A stretch of DNA of 7,191 nt from DATLBY01 sp035526665 (GTDB lineage: Bacteria; Acidobacteriota; Terriglobia; Bryobacterales; Bryobacteraceae), in assembly GCA_035526665.1 (NCBI GenBank), contig DATLBY010000185.1, forward strand, positions 1-7,191. The letters run 5' to 3'. A model generated the notes under the pieces. The model was not told where the DNA came from. It saw nothing but the letters and a program-made list of their open reading frames with translations, and ran no database searches. Made by a program: the position numbers and the translations under genes. Positions within the stretch are counted from its first letter, which is position 1; every line of letters begins with the position of its first letter. Shown here piece after piece: positions 1 to 6,219 of this stretch.

Positions 1-331
1 CGACGCCGGCCTCTGCCCAATACCGGCTCGCGATTGACGTCCACCCTTTGTTGATGTCACAGGCCACAATCTTTCCTTCCGCCGGCAGCGCCAGGGCCGT
101 GCACAGCGAACTATATCCGGTAAAAACGCCGATTTCCAGCGTATTCACCGCACCCAGCAACTGAACCAGCATCTGCATGAACTGGCCCTGTTCCGCCGAT
201 ATCTGCATACGCGCTTCGCTCAGCTGCGCCGTCTCTTCCCGGAGCCGCTTCAGAATCGGCGGCTCGCGCAGGGATACGTTGCGTATGTAGCTCGCGAGCT
301 CTGGCGTCACAGCGATGTGTGAGTTGGACAT
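1..331 (-). CDS. O-methyltransferase, family 3 (partial, N-terminal 110 residues)
   Basis: N-terminal part of a class I S-adenosylmethionine-dependent O-methyltransferase of the caffeoyl-CoA/catechol O-methyltransferase type (Methyltransf_3). I translated it by hand: it starts with ATG at 331 on the minus strand and runs off the left edge after 110 codons with no stop. The opening helices (residues 14-60) include REPP and the MQISAEQGQ segment typical of the family. The SAM-binding glycine motif LEIGVFTGYSS is at 65-75, and the acidic residue that ends strand 2 is D92 in VACDIN. These bacterial enzymes methylate hydroxyl groups of small, often catechol-like, acceptors in the cytoplasm; the substrate cannot be read from this part. 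An AAAGGGA stretch about 8 bases before the ATG is the best ribosome-binding site in the window. It lies 37 bases behind the aldo/keto reductase on the same strand and may be cotranscribed with it. Family assignment is firm; function beyond that is open. Confidence 0.9.
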   Translation of the reverse strand, partial: MSNSHIAVTPELASYIRNVSLREPPILKRLREETAQLSEARMQISAEQGQFMQMLVQLLGAVNTLEIGVFTGYSSLCTALALPAEGKIVACDINKGWTSIASRYWAEAGV

Positions 332-368
332 GTACAATTCCCTTTATCCCGGTAAGCTGTGGCTAACC

Positions 369-1313
369 TTAGCGCATCGACCGGTCGTAGTTTTCCGCCC
401 GGCCCGATGGCCACATCCGCCGCCGCGTGGGTTGGGCAATCTTTTCGAGTTCTTTCACAAACGCCTCATCCAGCGGCTGTTCCACCGCACGCAGGTTCTG
501 TTCCACCTGGTCCGTGGTCGACATCCCATTCAGAGTGGAAGCGATGTTCGGGTGATTAATCGCAAATTGTAGAGCGACTGCCGTTGGTGAAACGCCCCTA
601 TCGTTGCAGAATGCAACTATTTTACGGCCGGTTTCGCGGATCTCGGGAAGCGCCGGATGCCACGGAGGCGGTCCGGCTGCAGTAAGCACCCCCATATGCA
701 AGGGAGAAGCATTGATCATTCCTATGCCGCTCTGGACTGCGAAGGGCAGCAGCTCATGCTCCAGATCCGTATTCACAAGGTTGTAGCGGCAGTAGGACAG
801 AATGCAATCCACAGGAGCCGCCGCAGCCACGTCCTGAAGCACTTCGAGCGCCAGGCCGGTGATGCCGATATGCCTCGCTTTCCCAGTCTCCTGAATCCGC
901 CGGAGGGCCGGGATCGTTTCGTGGATGATCTGGCCGCGATCCCCGAATTCGACGTCATGAATCAGAAAAATATCCAGATAGTCAGTCTGCAGCCGGGCTA
1001 GGGATTCATCGATGCTTCGGGTGACCCGCGCGGCCGAAAAATCGAATGCCGCGACGTCGTAGCGAGCGCATTTGGTCGCGAGAATCACCTTTTGGCGCCG
1101 CCCCCGAAGCGCTTCCCCCAGCCGCGTTTCTGCTAAAGTGCGGCCGTAATAGGGAGCTACATCGAACAGATTGATGCCGCGGTCGATGGCGAGGTGGATG
1201 GCGCGGGTAGCTTCCGCGGGATCCAATGTTCCGTATTCGTCGCCCAGTGGCGCCGCGCCAAATCCCAAGGCGGCCACTCGCAATCCTGTGTTCCCGAGCG
1301 TGCGGTATTCCAT
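369..1313 (-). CDS. aldo/keto reductase, L-galactose dehydrogenase-like
   Basis: A 314-residue cytoplasmic NAD(P)-dependent TIM-barrel oxidoreductase of the aldo/keto reductase superfamily, full length for the family. The catalytic tetrad is complete: D51 and Y56 in DVAPYYG, K81 in ATKCARYD and H119 in FLIHD. Several stretches resemble what I remember of plant L-galactose dehydrogenase: RTLGNTGLRV at the start, DFSAARVTRSIDESLARLQ (91-109), HIGITGLAL (148-156), ILSYCRYN (171-178), INASPLHMGVLT (200-211), the PPPWHPALPE segment (215-224) and a C-terminal MWPSG (300-304). Enzymes of this group oxidise C1 of L-galactose or L-fucose-like sugars to lactones. Next to rhamnose genes, oxidation of a free (deoxy)hexose is plausible but inferred. 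The ATG at 1313 fits the family's start; there is no clear Shine-Dalgarno sequence, and a small inverted repeat lies just upstream. It follows murB by 71 bases and precedes the O-methyltransferase. Superfamily assignment is certain; substrate is not. Confidence 0.93.
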   Translation of the reverse strand: MEYRTLGNTGLRVAALGFGAAPLGDEYGTLDPAEATRAIHLAIDRGINLFDVAPYYGRTLAETRLGEALRGRRQKVILATKCARYDVAAFDFSAARVTRSIDESLARLQTDYLDIFLIHDVEFGDRGQIIHETIPALRRIQETGKARHIGITGLALEVLQDVAAAAPVDCILSYCRYNLVNTDLEHELLPFAVQSGIGMINASPLHMGVLTAAGPPPWHPALPEIRETGRKIVAFCNDRGVSPTAVALQFAINHPNIASTLNGMSTTDQVEQNLRAVEQPLDEAFVKELEKIAQPTRRRMWPSGRAENYDRSMR

Positions 1314-1318
1314 GATTT

Positions 1319-1350
1319 CAGTGGTTGGTCAAGAAAAAAGAATACCACTG
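1319..1350. repeat. inverted repeat upstream of the aldo/keto reductase
   Basis: CAGTGGT at 1319-1325 and ACCACTG at 1344-1350 form a perfect 7-base inverted repeat with an 18-base spacer, ending 5 bases before the start codon of the minus-strand aldo/keto reductase. The spacer on that strand is T-rich. It could be an operator, or a hairpin in the leader that occludes translation. The stem is short and the loop long, so function is uncertain. Confidence 0.3.
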
Positions 1351-1384
1351 CCAATGGTGCGGCGATTCCCAAGCCTCCATTGCA

Positions 1385-2353
1385 TTACTGGAAGCCGACG
1401 TACTGGACTTCTTCCTCCAGCGCAAACCCGAATCTGGAGGTCACGCGCGCCTTCAAGTCGAAGATAACTTCGCGGACCTGCTGGGCCGTCCCGTGTCCGG
1501 CGTTATAAATCAGATTGGCGTGATAATCCGCGACATGGATATCTCCGTTGCGGATTCCCTTTGCTCCCACGGCTTCGAGAAAGAAGGCAGAGGGGACTTT
1601 GCCCCCCTGAATCAGCTTGGGGGGAACCTGCTGCTGGACCGATGGCGGCAATTCGGCGAAGATCAGGTTTTTGAAAATACTGCCCGCGCACCGCATGGTG
1701 GGGGGATATTTCGCGTTGCGAATATCCAGAATCCCGGTCGCCTTCTGGCGCAGCGCGACGGAATCGGCCGCATCCAGACACAGTTCGGTGGAGAACACCA
1801 CCCAGTGCTTATTGGTTTTGAAGATGCTCTCCCGGTAGCGGAACTTACAGTCCGTGTTGCTGATCTCGCGTGCGGCCAGGCCATCGAAGAAGCGTACTTT
1901 GGTGATGCTCTGGTCGATGGAGCGCCCGTATGCGCCCGCATTGCCGTAGACGGCGCCGCCGACCCATCCGGGGATGCCCGTCATGGTGTGGATTCCGCTG
2001 AGACCCAGATCGATAGTAAAGTCCACCAGATGCTGAAGCACGGCGCCGGCCTCCGCGGTAACCATGTTCCCCGTAGCTGAGAGGCGCGCTGCGGTGTAGC
2101 GGACCACCGCCCCGCGAAAACCGCCGTCGGCCACCACAAGATTGCTGCCGCCGCCGATGATGACCAGCGGGATATCGGATTCCCGGAGGATTTGAATGAC
2201 CTGAGCAAAGGAATCCTCATCCGGTGCGTCGACGAGAAGGTCGGCTGGTCCGCCAATGCCGAATCGCGTGTGTTGCTTTAACTGCGCCTCCAGTTGGATC
2301 TCAATGTCCGGTATCCGGGATAAGCGGCCGGCGGCGCCGCTGAGGGTGAGCAT
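1385..2353 (-). CDS. murB: UDP-N-acetylmuramate dehydrogenase (MurB)
   Basis: FAD-dependent UDP-N-acetylenolpyruvoylglucosamine reductase, the second committed cytosolic step of peptidoglycan precursor synthesis (NADPH reduces the enolpyruvyl group to lactyl). From the ATG at 2353 it has 322 residues. Numbered on that ATG, the FAD-binding part shows TRFGIGGPADLLV (29-41), IIGGGSNLVVADGGF (65-79) and TGIPGWVGGAVYGNAGAYG (125-143). The MurB_C part carries KFRYRES (170-176), with the active-site Tyr-Arg pair at 173-174, GSIFKN (224-229), with the proton-donor Ser at 225, HANLIYNAG (278-286) and EEEV near the end, with the catalytic Glu at about 315. All key residues are present, so an active enzyme is likely; length and C-terminal pattern suggest the shorter type II form. 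An in-frame TTG at 2362 would add three residues, but conservation begins only around residue 17, and a TATAAT box covers that TTG, so I prefer the ATG. It sits 32 bases behind rhaI, not in a cell-division/wall cluster. Confidence 0.95.
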   Translation of the reverse strand: MLTLSGAAGRLSRIPDIEIQLEAQLKQHTRFGIGGPADLLVDAPDEDSFAQVIQILRESDIPLVIIGGGSNLVVADGGFRGAVVRYTAARLSATGNMVTAEAGAVLQHLVDFTIDLGLSGIHTMTGIPGWVGGAVYGNAGAYGRSIDQSITKVRFFDGLAAREISNTDCKFRYRESIFKTNKHWVVFSTELCLDAADSVALRQKATGILDIRNAKYPPTMRCAGSIFKNLIFAELPPSVQQQVPPKLIQGGKVPSAFFLEAVGAKGIRNGDIHVADYHANLIYNAGHGTAQQVREVIFDLKARVTSRFGFALEEEVQYVGFQ

Positions 2354-2361
2354 TATTGGCA

Positions 2362-2367
2362 ATTATA
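2362..2367 (-). promoter_or_regulatory. possible -10 box directly before murB
   Basis: A perfect TATAAT hexamer on the minus strand in the rhaI-murB gap, ending 8 bases before the murB ATG. A transcript starting at the usual distance from it would begin at or almost at the ATG, i.e. a leaderless messenger. No good -35 is seen 17 bases upstream (CCTGAG). In this GC-rich sequence the AT-rich box stands out, but a short hexamer can arise by chance, and murB could simply be read from the rhaI promoter. Confidence 0.3.
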
Positions 2368-2385
2368 AGGCGGTCCGCGTTCGAC

Positions 2386-3579
2386 TCAGGCGTAGCTGGC
2401 CGAAGTCCCTAGATTCTTGTGGCTGCGCTCGGCGGTGATTTTCTCCAGATAGCCGCTCTCGCGGAAGGCTTGCAGCGGGTCGCGCGGGAGCCGGTTGGAG
2501 GCCGCCCAGTCCTGAATCGCCGGCCGCACGTCGGTCGAGAATGCGTCTTTCAAACAGTTCTCAGCGTCAATTAGCCGGCAATGTTTCTGGTGACCGGCCA
2601 GGAGCTCGTGATCCACCAAAGCCGCCTTCGCATAGAGCTCCTGCGCGGTGGACACTGTCTGGATCATGGCTTCGATCTTGCCTTTCAAATTATGACTTTG
2701 GTCGATCATGTACGCGATGTCGGCGGGCGCGCCGGTTTCCCACTCGAACTGCCGGATTTCATGAAAAATGCGAAAAACCTGATAGGGATCGATCGATCCC
2801 ATGGTGAGGTCGTCGTCGGCATAGCGGCGGTCGTTGAAATGAAATCCGCCCAGCATATCTTCGCTAAGCAGCCAAGCCACAATCTGCTCGATATTCTGGG
2901 CTTGATAGTGATGGCCGGTATCCACCAGAACCTTCGCCTGAGGGCCGGCGGCCCGCGCCAGCAGCAGCGCCATCCCCCAATCGGCGATATCGGTGTGATA
3001 GAAAGCGGGCTCGAAGGGTTTGTACTCGATCAAGAGGCGCTGCTCCGGGGTGAGGTGCGCGTGCGCGCCGGCCAGAGCCTCTTGAAACCACCGGCGCCGT
3101 GCCCGGATGTTTGCGGTGCCGGGATAATTGGATCCATCGGCAAACCACAAGGAAATATCGCGGCTGCTTAAAGCATTAGCGAGTTCAATACTTGCCGCGA
3201 TATGCCGCGATGCCGCTTCCCTGACAGCCGGATCGGGATTCCCCAGCGAGCCGTGTTTATAGATTTGGTCCTGAAACAGATTCGGGTTGATGGACCCTGG
3301 GCGGACGCCGTATTTACCCGCCAGCCGCTGGACATCCGGGACGGAGGACACTCCATCCGGCGTGTCCCAAAGGACGTGAAGCGCTACGGTGGGGCAGGCG
3401 CCCGTCAGGCTGTGCACCATGGCTGCGTCACTGAACTTTTCCTCGATCGTGGATGCCGCCGCCGGCTGAACAAATTTGCCGAAGCGTGTTCCCGTGTTGG
3501 CAAAGCCCCATGACGGCAGCTCGATCCGAAAGCTATTGAGCGCGGAAAAAATGATGTCGCTCTGTTTTGTCGAAATCAT
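2386..3579 (-). CDS. rhaI: L-rhamnose isomerase (RhaI, Pseudomonas stutzeri type)
   Basis: A 397-residue metal-dependent TIM-barrel aldose-ketose isomerase that converts L-rhamnose to L-rhamnulose in the cytoplasm. The family start is clear: RIELPSWGFANTGTRFGKF (18-36), then EEKF and LTGACPTVALHVLWD (58-72). Metal-site residues match the spacing known from the P. stutzeri enzyme (E219, D254, H281, D327 there): here E185 in LIEYKPFEP, D220 in LVDTGHH, H247 in GGFHFND and D293 in YMIDQSH. The second-site residues also fall in register: K187, H223, D255 and D257. This separates it from the shorter-sequence-identity E. coli RhaA type. It is about 30 residues shorter at the N-terminus than the Pseudomonas protein and in the size range of other RhaI enzymes. 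The ATG at 3579 is preferred because the conserved region begins soon after it; no strong ribosome-binding site is visible. It is divergent from rhaM across 79 bases, which fits shared induction by rhamnose. Confidence 0.95.
   Translation of the reverse strand: MISTKQSDIIFSALNSFRIELPSWGFANTGTRFGKFVQPAAASTIEEKFSDAAMVHSLTGACPTVALHVLWDTPDGVSSVPDVQRLAGKYGVRPGSINPNLFQDQIYKHGSLGNPDPAVREAASRHIAASIELANALSSRDISLWFADGSNYPGTANIRARRRWFQEALAGAHAHLTPEQRLLIEYKPFEPAFYHTDIADWGMALLLARAAGPQAKVLVDTGHHYQAQNIEQIVAWLLSEDMLGGFHFNDRRYADDDLTMGSIDPYQVFRIFHEIRQFEWETGAPADIAYMIDQSHNLKGKIEAMIQTVSTAQELYAKAALVDHELLAGHQKHCRLIDAENCLKDAFSTDVRPAIQDWAASNRLPRDPLQAFRESGYLEKITAERSHKNLGTSASYA
2785..2800. repeat. 16-base perfect palindrome inside rhaI
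   Basis: GGGATCGATCGATCCC reads the same on both strands and holds three overlapping GATC sites. It lies within rhaI, where it encodes the Gly-Ser-Ile-Asp-Pro stretch at residues 261-265. The protein sequence there probably limits the choice of bases, so the palindrome may have no role of its own. Confidence 0.35.
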
Positions 3580-3658
3580 CCCAACCCAAGGCTACCGCTG
3601 TCGCCCCATTGCTAACAAGCGGTGCTAGAATCAGCGGACGTCGGCAACTGAGCGCGCA
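3580..3658. promoter_or_regulatory. divergent rhaI/rhaM control region
   Basis: This 79-base gap separates the two divergent rhamnose transcription units and must hold promoters for both. It contains a perfect 6-base inverted repeat, ACCGCT at 3594-3599 and AGCGGT at 3618-3623, separated by 18 bases. GCTA occurs at 3591, 3611 and 3624, the first two 20 bases apart. TAGAAT at 3626-3631 resembles a -10 box for rhaM but has no matching -35 at a normal distance. No regulator gene is present in the window, so the binding protein is unknown. The control role is inferred from position; the repeat is seen directly. Confidence 0.5.
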
Positions 3659-3988
3659 ATGAGCAACCTTCAAAGAGTCTGCTTCACCCTGCAAGTGCGG
3701 CCTGAGCGGTTGGAAGAGTACCGGCAGAGGCACGCAGCAGTCTGGCCTGAAATGCTGGATGCATTGCGAATTGCGGGCTGGCGCAACTATTCCCTTTTTT
3801 TGCGGGATGACGGTCTACTGATCGGCTATCTGGAGACCACCGACTTTGAGAGTGCAATTTCCGCTATGTCCGCTACCGAGGTGAACCGCCGCTGGCAGAC
3901 TTGGATGGCGGAGTTTTTTGCAGGCAAGCCAGGGAAGCAGGCGGACGAGCAGATGGCGCCCATACCGGAAGTTTTTCATCTGCCGTAA
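3659..3988 (+). CDS. rhaM: L-rhamnose mutarotase
   Basis: A 109-residue ferredoxin-like alpha/beta-barrel protein, close to the usual ~104 residues. It interconverts the alpha and beta anomers of L-rhamnose so that the isomerase receives its preferred form. The family signature is plain: YRQRHAAVWPEM (21-32), containing the Tyr and catalytic His that correspond to Y18 and H22 of the E. coli enzyme (here Y21 and H25), then the NYSLFL strand (43-48), NRRWQTWM (76-83) with a conserved Trp at 79, and the characteristic C-terminal EVFHLP. E. coli has a second Trp next to W79's equivalent; here it is Q80. The ATG at 3659 leaves the expected short lead before the first strand; no convincing Shine-Dalgarno sequence precedes it. 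It is the first gene of the rightward unit, 26 bases before the rhaEW fusion. Family and role are secure. Confidence 0.95.
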   Translation: MSNLQRVCFTLQVRPERLEEYRQRHAAVWPEMLDALRIAGWRNYSLFLRDDGLLIGYLETTDFESAISAMSATEVNRRWQTWMAEFFAGKPGKQADEQMAPIPEVFHLP

Positions 3989-4014
3989 AATTAAGTAAGC
4001 CGTACGAGAAACTA

Positions 4015-6210
4015 ATGACTACCACAGAAGCTCTGCAATACAGATTTGTAAACTACCTTTGGGATGATGCGTTCGCCGGCAAGCTGTCGCCCGCGGAACG
4101 CCTTGTGTACCGGTCGAACCTGCTTGGTGCCGACCAGCGCATCACCAACACCGGAGGTGGCAACACGTCCGCCAAAATCAGGGAAAAGGATCCGCTGTCT
4201 GGCAGCGAAATAGAGATTCTCTGGGTGAAGGGCTCGGGCGGGGATCTGCGGACCAGCAAGTTGAGCAACTTTGCCTCGCTCTATCAGGATAAAGTTGTGG
4301 CGCTGCAGAAAATCTATGCGGCTGCCGGTGAGAAAGGGCCGAAGACGCCGGCGGAAGACCGGATGGTGTCCTTATATCCGCATTGCACCTTTAACCTAAA
4401 CCCGCGGGCGTCGTCCATCGATACTCCACTGCATTCGTTCGTCCCGTCCAAACACGTGGACCACATGCATCCCAACTCCGTCATCTCGATTGCGGCGGCG
4501 AAGCGCTCGCGGGAGTTGACCAGCGAAATATTTGGCAGTGAAGTGGCATGGACTCCCTGGCTGCGGCCGGGTTTCGAGCTGGGGCTCGAGCTGGAGCGCA
4601 TGTGCGAAACCAATCCGCGTATCTCCGGTATCGTGCTGGGGCAGCATGGTCTGATCAATTGGGCTGACGACGAAAAGGAATGCTATAACCTGACGCTGGG
4701 GTTGATCGAAAAGGCCGCCCGCTATATCGAGCAGAAAGACCGCGGGGAGCAGACCTTTGAAGGCTCTAAATACAGCTCAGTCTCGGAAGAGGAGCGGCGG
4801 CGGGTCCTCTGCGAAGTCCTGCCGTGGCTCAGGGGGCGGATCTCGGAAGTGAAGCGTTTCATTGCAACGGTCCAGTCGGATGCGGCCATTCTCCGCTTTG
4901 TAAATAGCAATGACGCGCCACGCCTTGCCGAGTTGGGCACATCCTGTCCGGATCATTTCCTGCGGACCAAGATCAAGCCGATGTACGTGGACTGGGATCC
5001 TCAGACAGGCGATCTGGAACTGCTCAAGAAAAAGCTGGCGGACGGGCTCGCCCAGTACCGGCGCGACTACGCCACTTATTACGAGGCATGCAAGCGCCCA
5101 GGTTCGCCCGCGATGCGCGACCCGAACCCGACGGTGATTCTGATTCCGGGTATCGGCATGATTGCCTGGGGCAAGGACAAGAGCGAATCGCGCGTCACGG
5201 CCGAATTTTATAACTGCGCGGTCGAGGTAATGCGTGGGGCGGAAGCCATCGACGAATACGTTGGGCTGCCGCAGCAGGAGGCATTCGACATCGAATATTG
5301 GGCGCTGGAGGAGGCGAAACTGCAGCGCATGCCCGCCGAAAAAGAGCTGGCGCGCAATGTGGTGCTGGTGGTTGGCGCCGGCAACGGGATCGGGCGGGCG
5401 GTCGCGCATAGGATTGCACGTGAGGGCGCCCATGTGGTGTGCGCCGACATGAGCGAGGAGGCGGCGCAGACTACCGCCAACGAGTTGACCCACACTCATG
5501 GAGTGGGTATCGGAGTGGCCGGGTCCGGAATTTCGGGCTGCGGACCCGCGATCGGCCTGCGGGTGAATATCACGGATCGAAAGAGCGTGAAAGAGATGCT
5601 GGAGGAGACGCTGCTTGCCTATGGCGGCATCGACAGCATTATCATCACTGCCGGAGTTTATGTTGCACCCGATAAGCTGGGCCATGTGACCGATGAGCAA
5701 TGGCGATTCACATTCGATGTGAACGTGATGGGAAGCTACATTGTGGCCGATGAGGCGCGCGCGATCTGGGAGAGCCAGGGTCTGCGGGGCAGCTTGGTGA
5801 TCACCACCAGCGTCAACGGCGTGGTAGCTAAGAAGGGCTCGCTCGCTTATGACGCGTCCAAAGCCGCCGCGAATCACCTGGTGCGGGGGCTGGCGGTGGA
5901 ACTGGCGCCCAACATACGGGTAAACGCGCTGGCGCCGGCAACGGTGGTGGCCGGGTCCACCATGTTTCCGAAGGATCGCGTCATCGCCTCGCTGGTGAAG
6001 TACGGGATTTCCTTTGACGAGAGCGAATCCGCCGATAATTTGCGGGATAAGCTGGCAAGGTTTTATGCCCAGCGTACTCTTACCAAGGCTCCGATCACGC
6101 CGGAGGATCAGGCAGAGACCGCATTCTTCCTGGTCTCTCCGCGATCCAGCAAGATGACGGGCCAGGTGTTTTCGGTGGACGGCGGCTTGCAGGACGCGTT
6201 CCCACGCTAG
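4015..6210 (+). CDS. rhaEW: bifunctional rhamnulose-1-phosphate aldolase / short-chain dehydrogenase (RhaEW)
   Basis: A 731-residue cytoplasmic fusion. Residues about 1-430 form a zinc class II aldolase of the AraD/FucA fold: GGGNTSAKI (47-55), VKGSGGDLRT (71-80), IDTPLHSF (135-142), the HVDHMHP zinc motif with H150 and H152, and H211 in GQHGLI as likely third ligand. It should split L-rhamnulose-1-phosphate to dihydroxyacetone phosphate and L-lactaldehyde. Residues about 447-731 form a classical short-chain dehydrogenase: GAGNGIG (454-460), D478 after strand 2 (NAD preference), and the tetrad N570, S599, Y612 and K616 with YDASK, ending in VDGG (721-724). It should oxidise lactaldehyde to L-lactate. 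This two-step activity is known for RhaEW fusions in Chloroflexus and Bacillus. The frame stays open upstream to about 3901 inside rhaM, but the ATG at 4015 follows the rhaM stop and fits the family start. A glycine-rich segment at 496-515 interrupts the usual dehydrogenase pattern. Cotranscription with rhaM is likely. Confidence 0.95.
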   Translation: MTTTEALQYRFVNYLWDDAFAGKLSPAERLVYRSNLLGADQRITNTGGGNTSAKIREKDPLSGSEIEILWVKGSGGDLRTSKLSNFASLYQDKVVALQKIYAAAGEKGPKTPAEDRMVSLYPHCTFNLNPRASSIDTPLHSFVPSKHVDHMHPNSVISIAAAKRSRELTSEIFGSEVAWTPWLRPGFELGLELERMCETNPRISGIVLGQHGLINWADDEKECYNLTLGLIEKAARYIEQKDRGEQTFEGSKYSSVSEEERRRVLCEVLPWLRGRISEVKRFIATVQSDAAILRFVNSNDAPRLAELGTSCPDHFLRTKIKPMYVDWDPQTGDLELLKKKLADGLAQYRRDYATYYEACKRPGSPAMRDPNPTVILIPGIGMIAWGKDKSESRVTAEFYNCAVEVMRGAEAIDEYVGLPQQEAFDIEYWALEEAKLQRMPAEKELARNVVLVVGAGNGIGRAVAHRIAREGAHVVCADMSEEAAQTTANELTHTHGVGIGVAGSGISGCGPAIGLRVNITDRKSVKEMLEETLLAYGGIDSIIITAGVYVAPDKLGHVTDEQWRFTFDVNVMGSYIVADEARAIWESQGLRGSLVITTSVNGVVAKKGSLAYDASKAAANHLVRGLAVELAPNIRVNALAPATVVAGSTMFPKDRVIASLVKYGISFDESESADNLRDKLARFYAQRTLTKAPITPEDQAETAFFLVSPRSSKMTGQVFSVDGGLQDAFPR

Positions 6211-6219
6211 GCGGCATTC

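Noticed and set aside
1325..2080. 251-codon open frame on the plus strand opposite murB
   Set aside because: Fully antisense to MurB, no family motif, no upstream signal; a shadow.
2581..3171. 196-codon open frame on the plus strand opposite rhaI
   Set aside because: Fully antisense to a gene with intact metal-site spacing; no recognisable motif.
3609..3631. TTGCTA ... TAGAAT as a rhaM promoter
   Set aside because: The spacer is only 11 bases, too short for a sigma-70 promoter; the TAGAAT alone is kept as a weak -10 candidate.
3901..4014. N-terminal extension of the rhaEW frame into rhaM
   Set aside because: These 38 codons overlap the rhaM 3' end in another frame; the family start and intergenic ATG at 4015 make this an open-frame artefact.
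4777..5877. 366-codon open frame on the minus strand opposite rhaEW
   Set aside because: It lies wholly inside the well-supported fusion gene and shows no recognisable domain; its His/Arg-rich composition is typical of an antisense shadow in GC-rich DNA.
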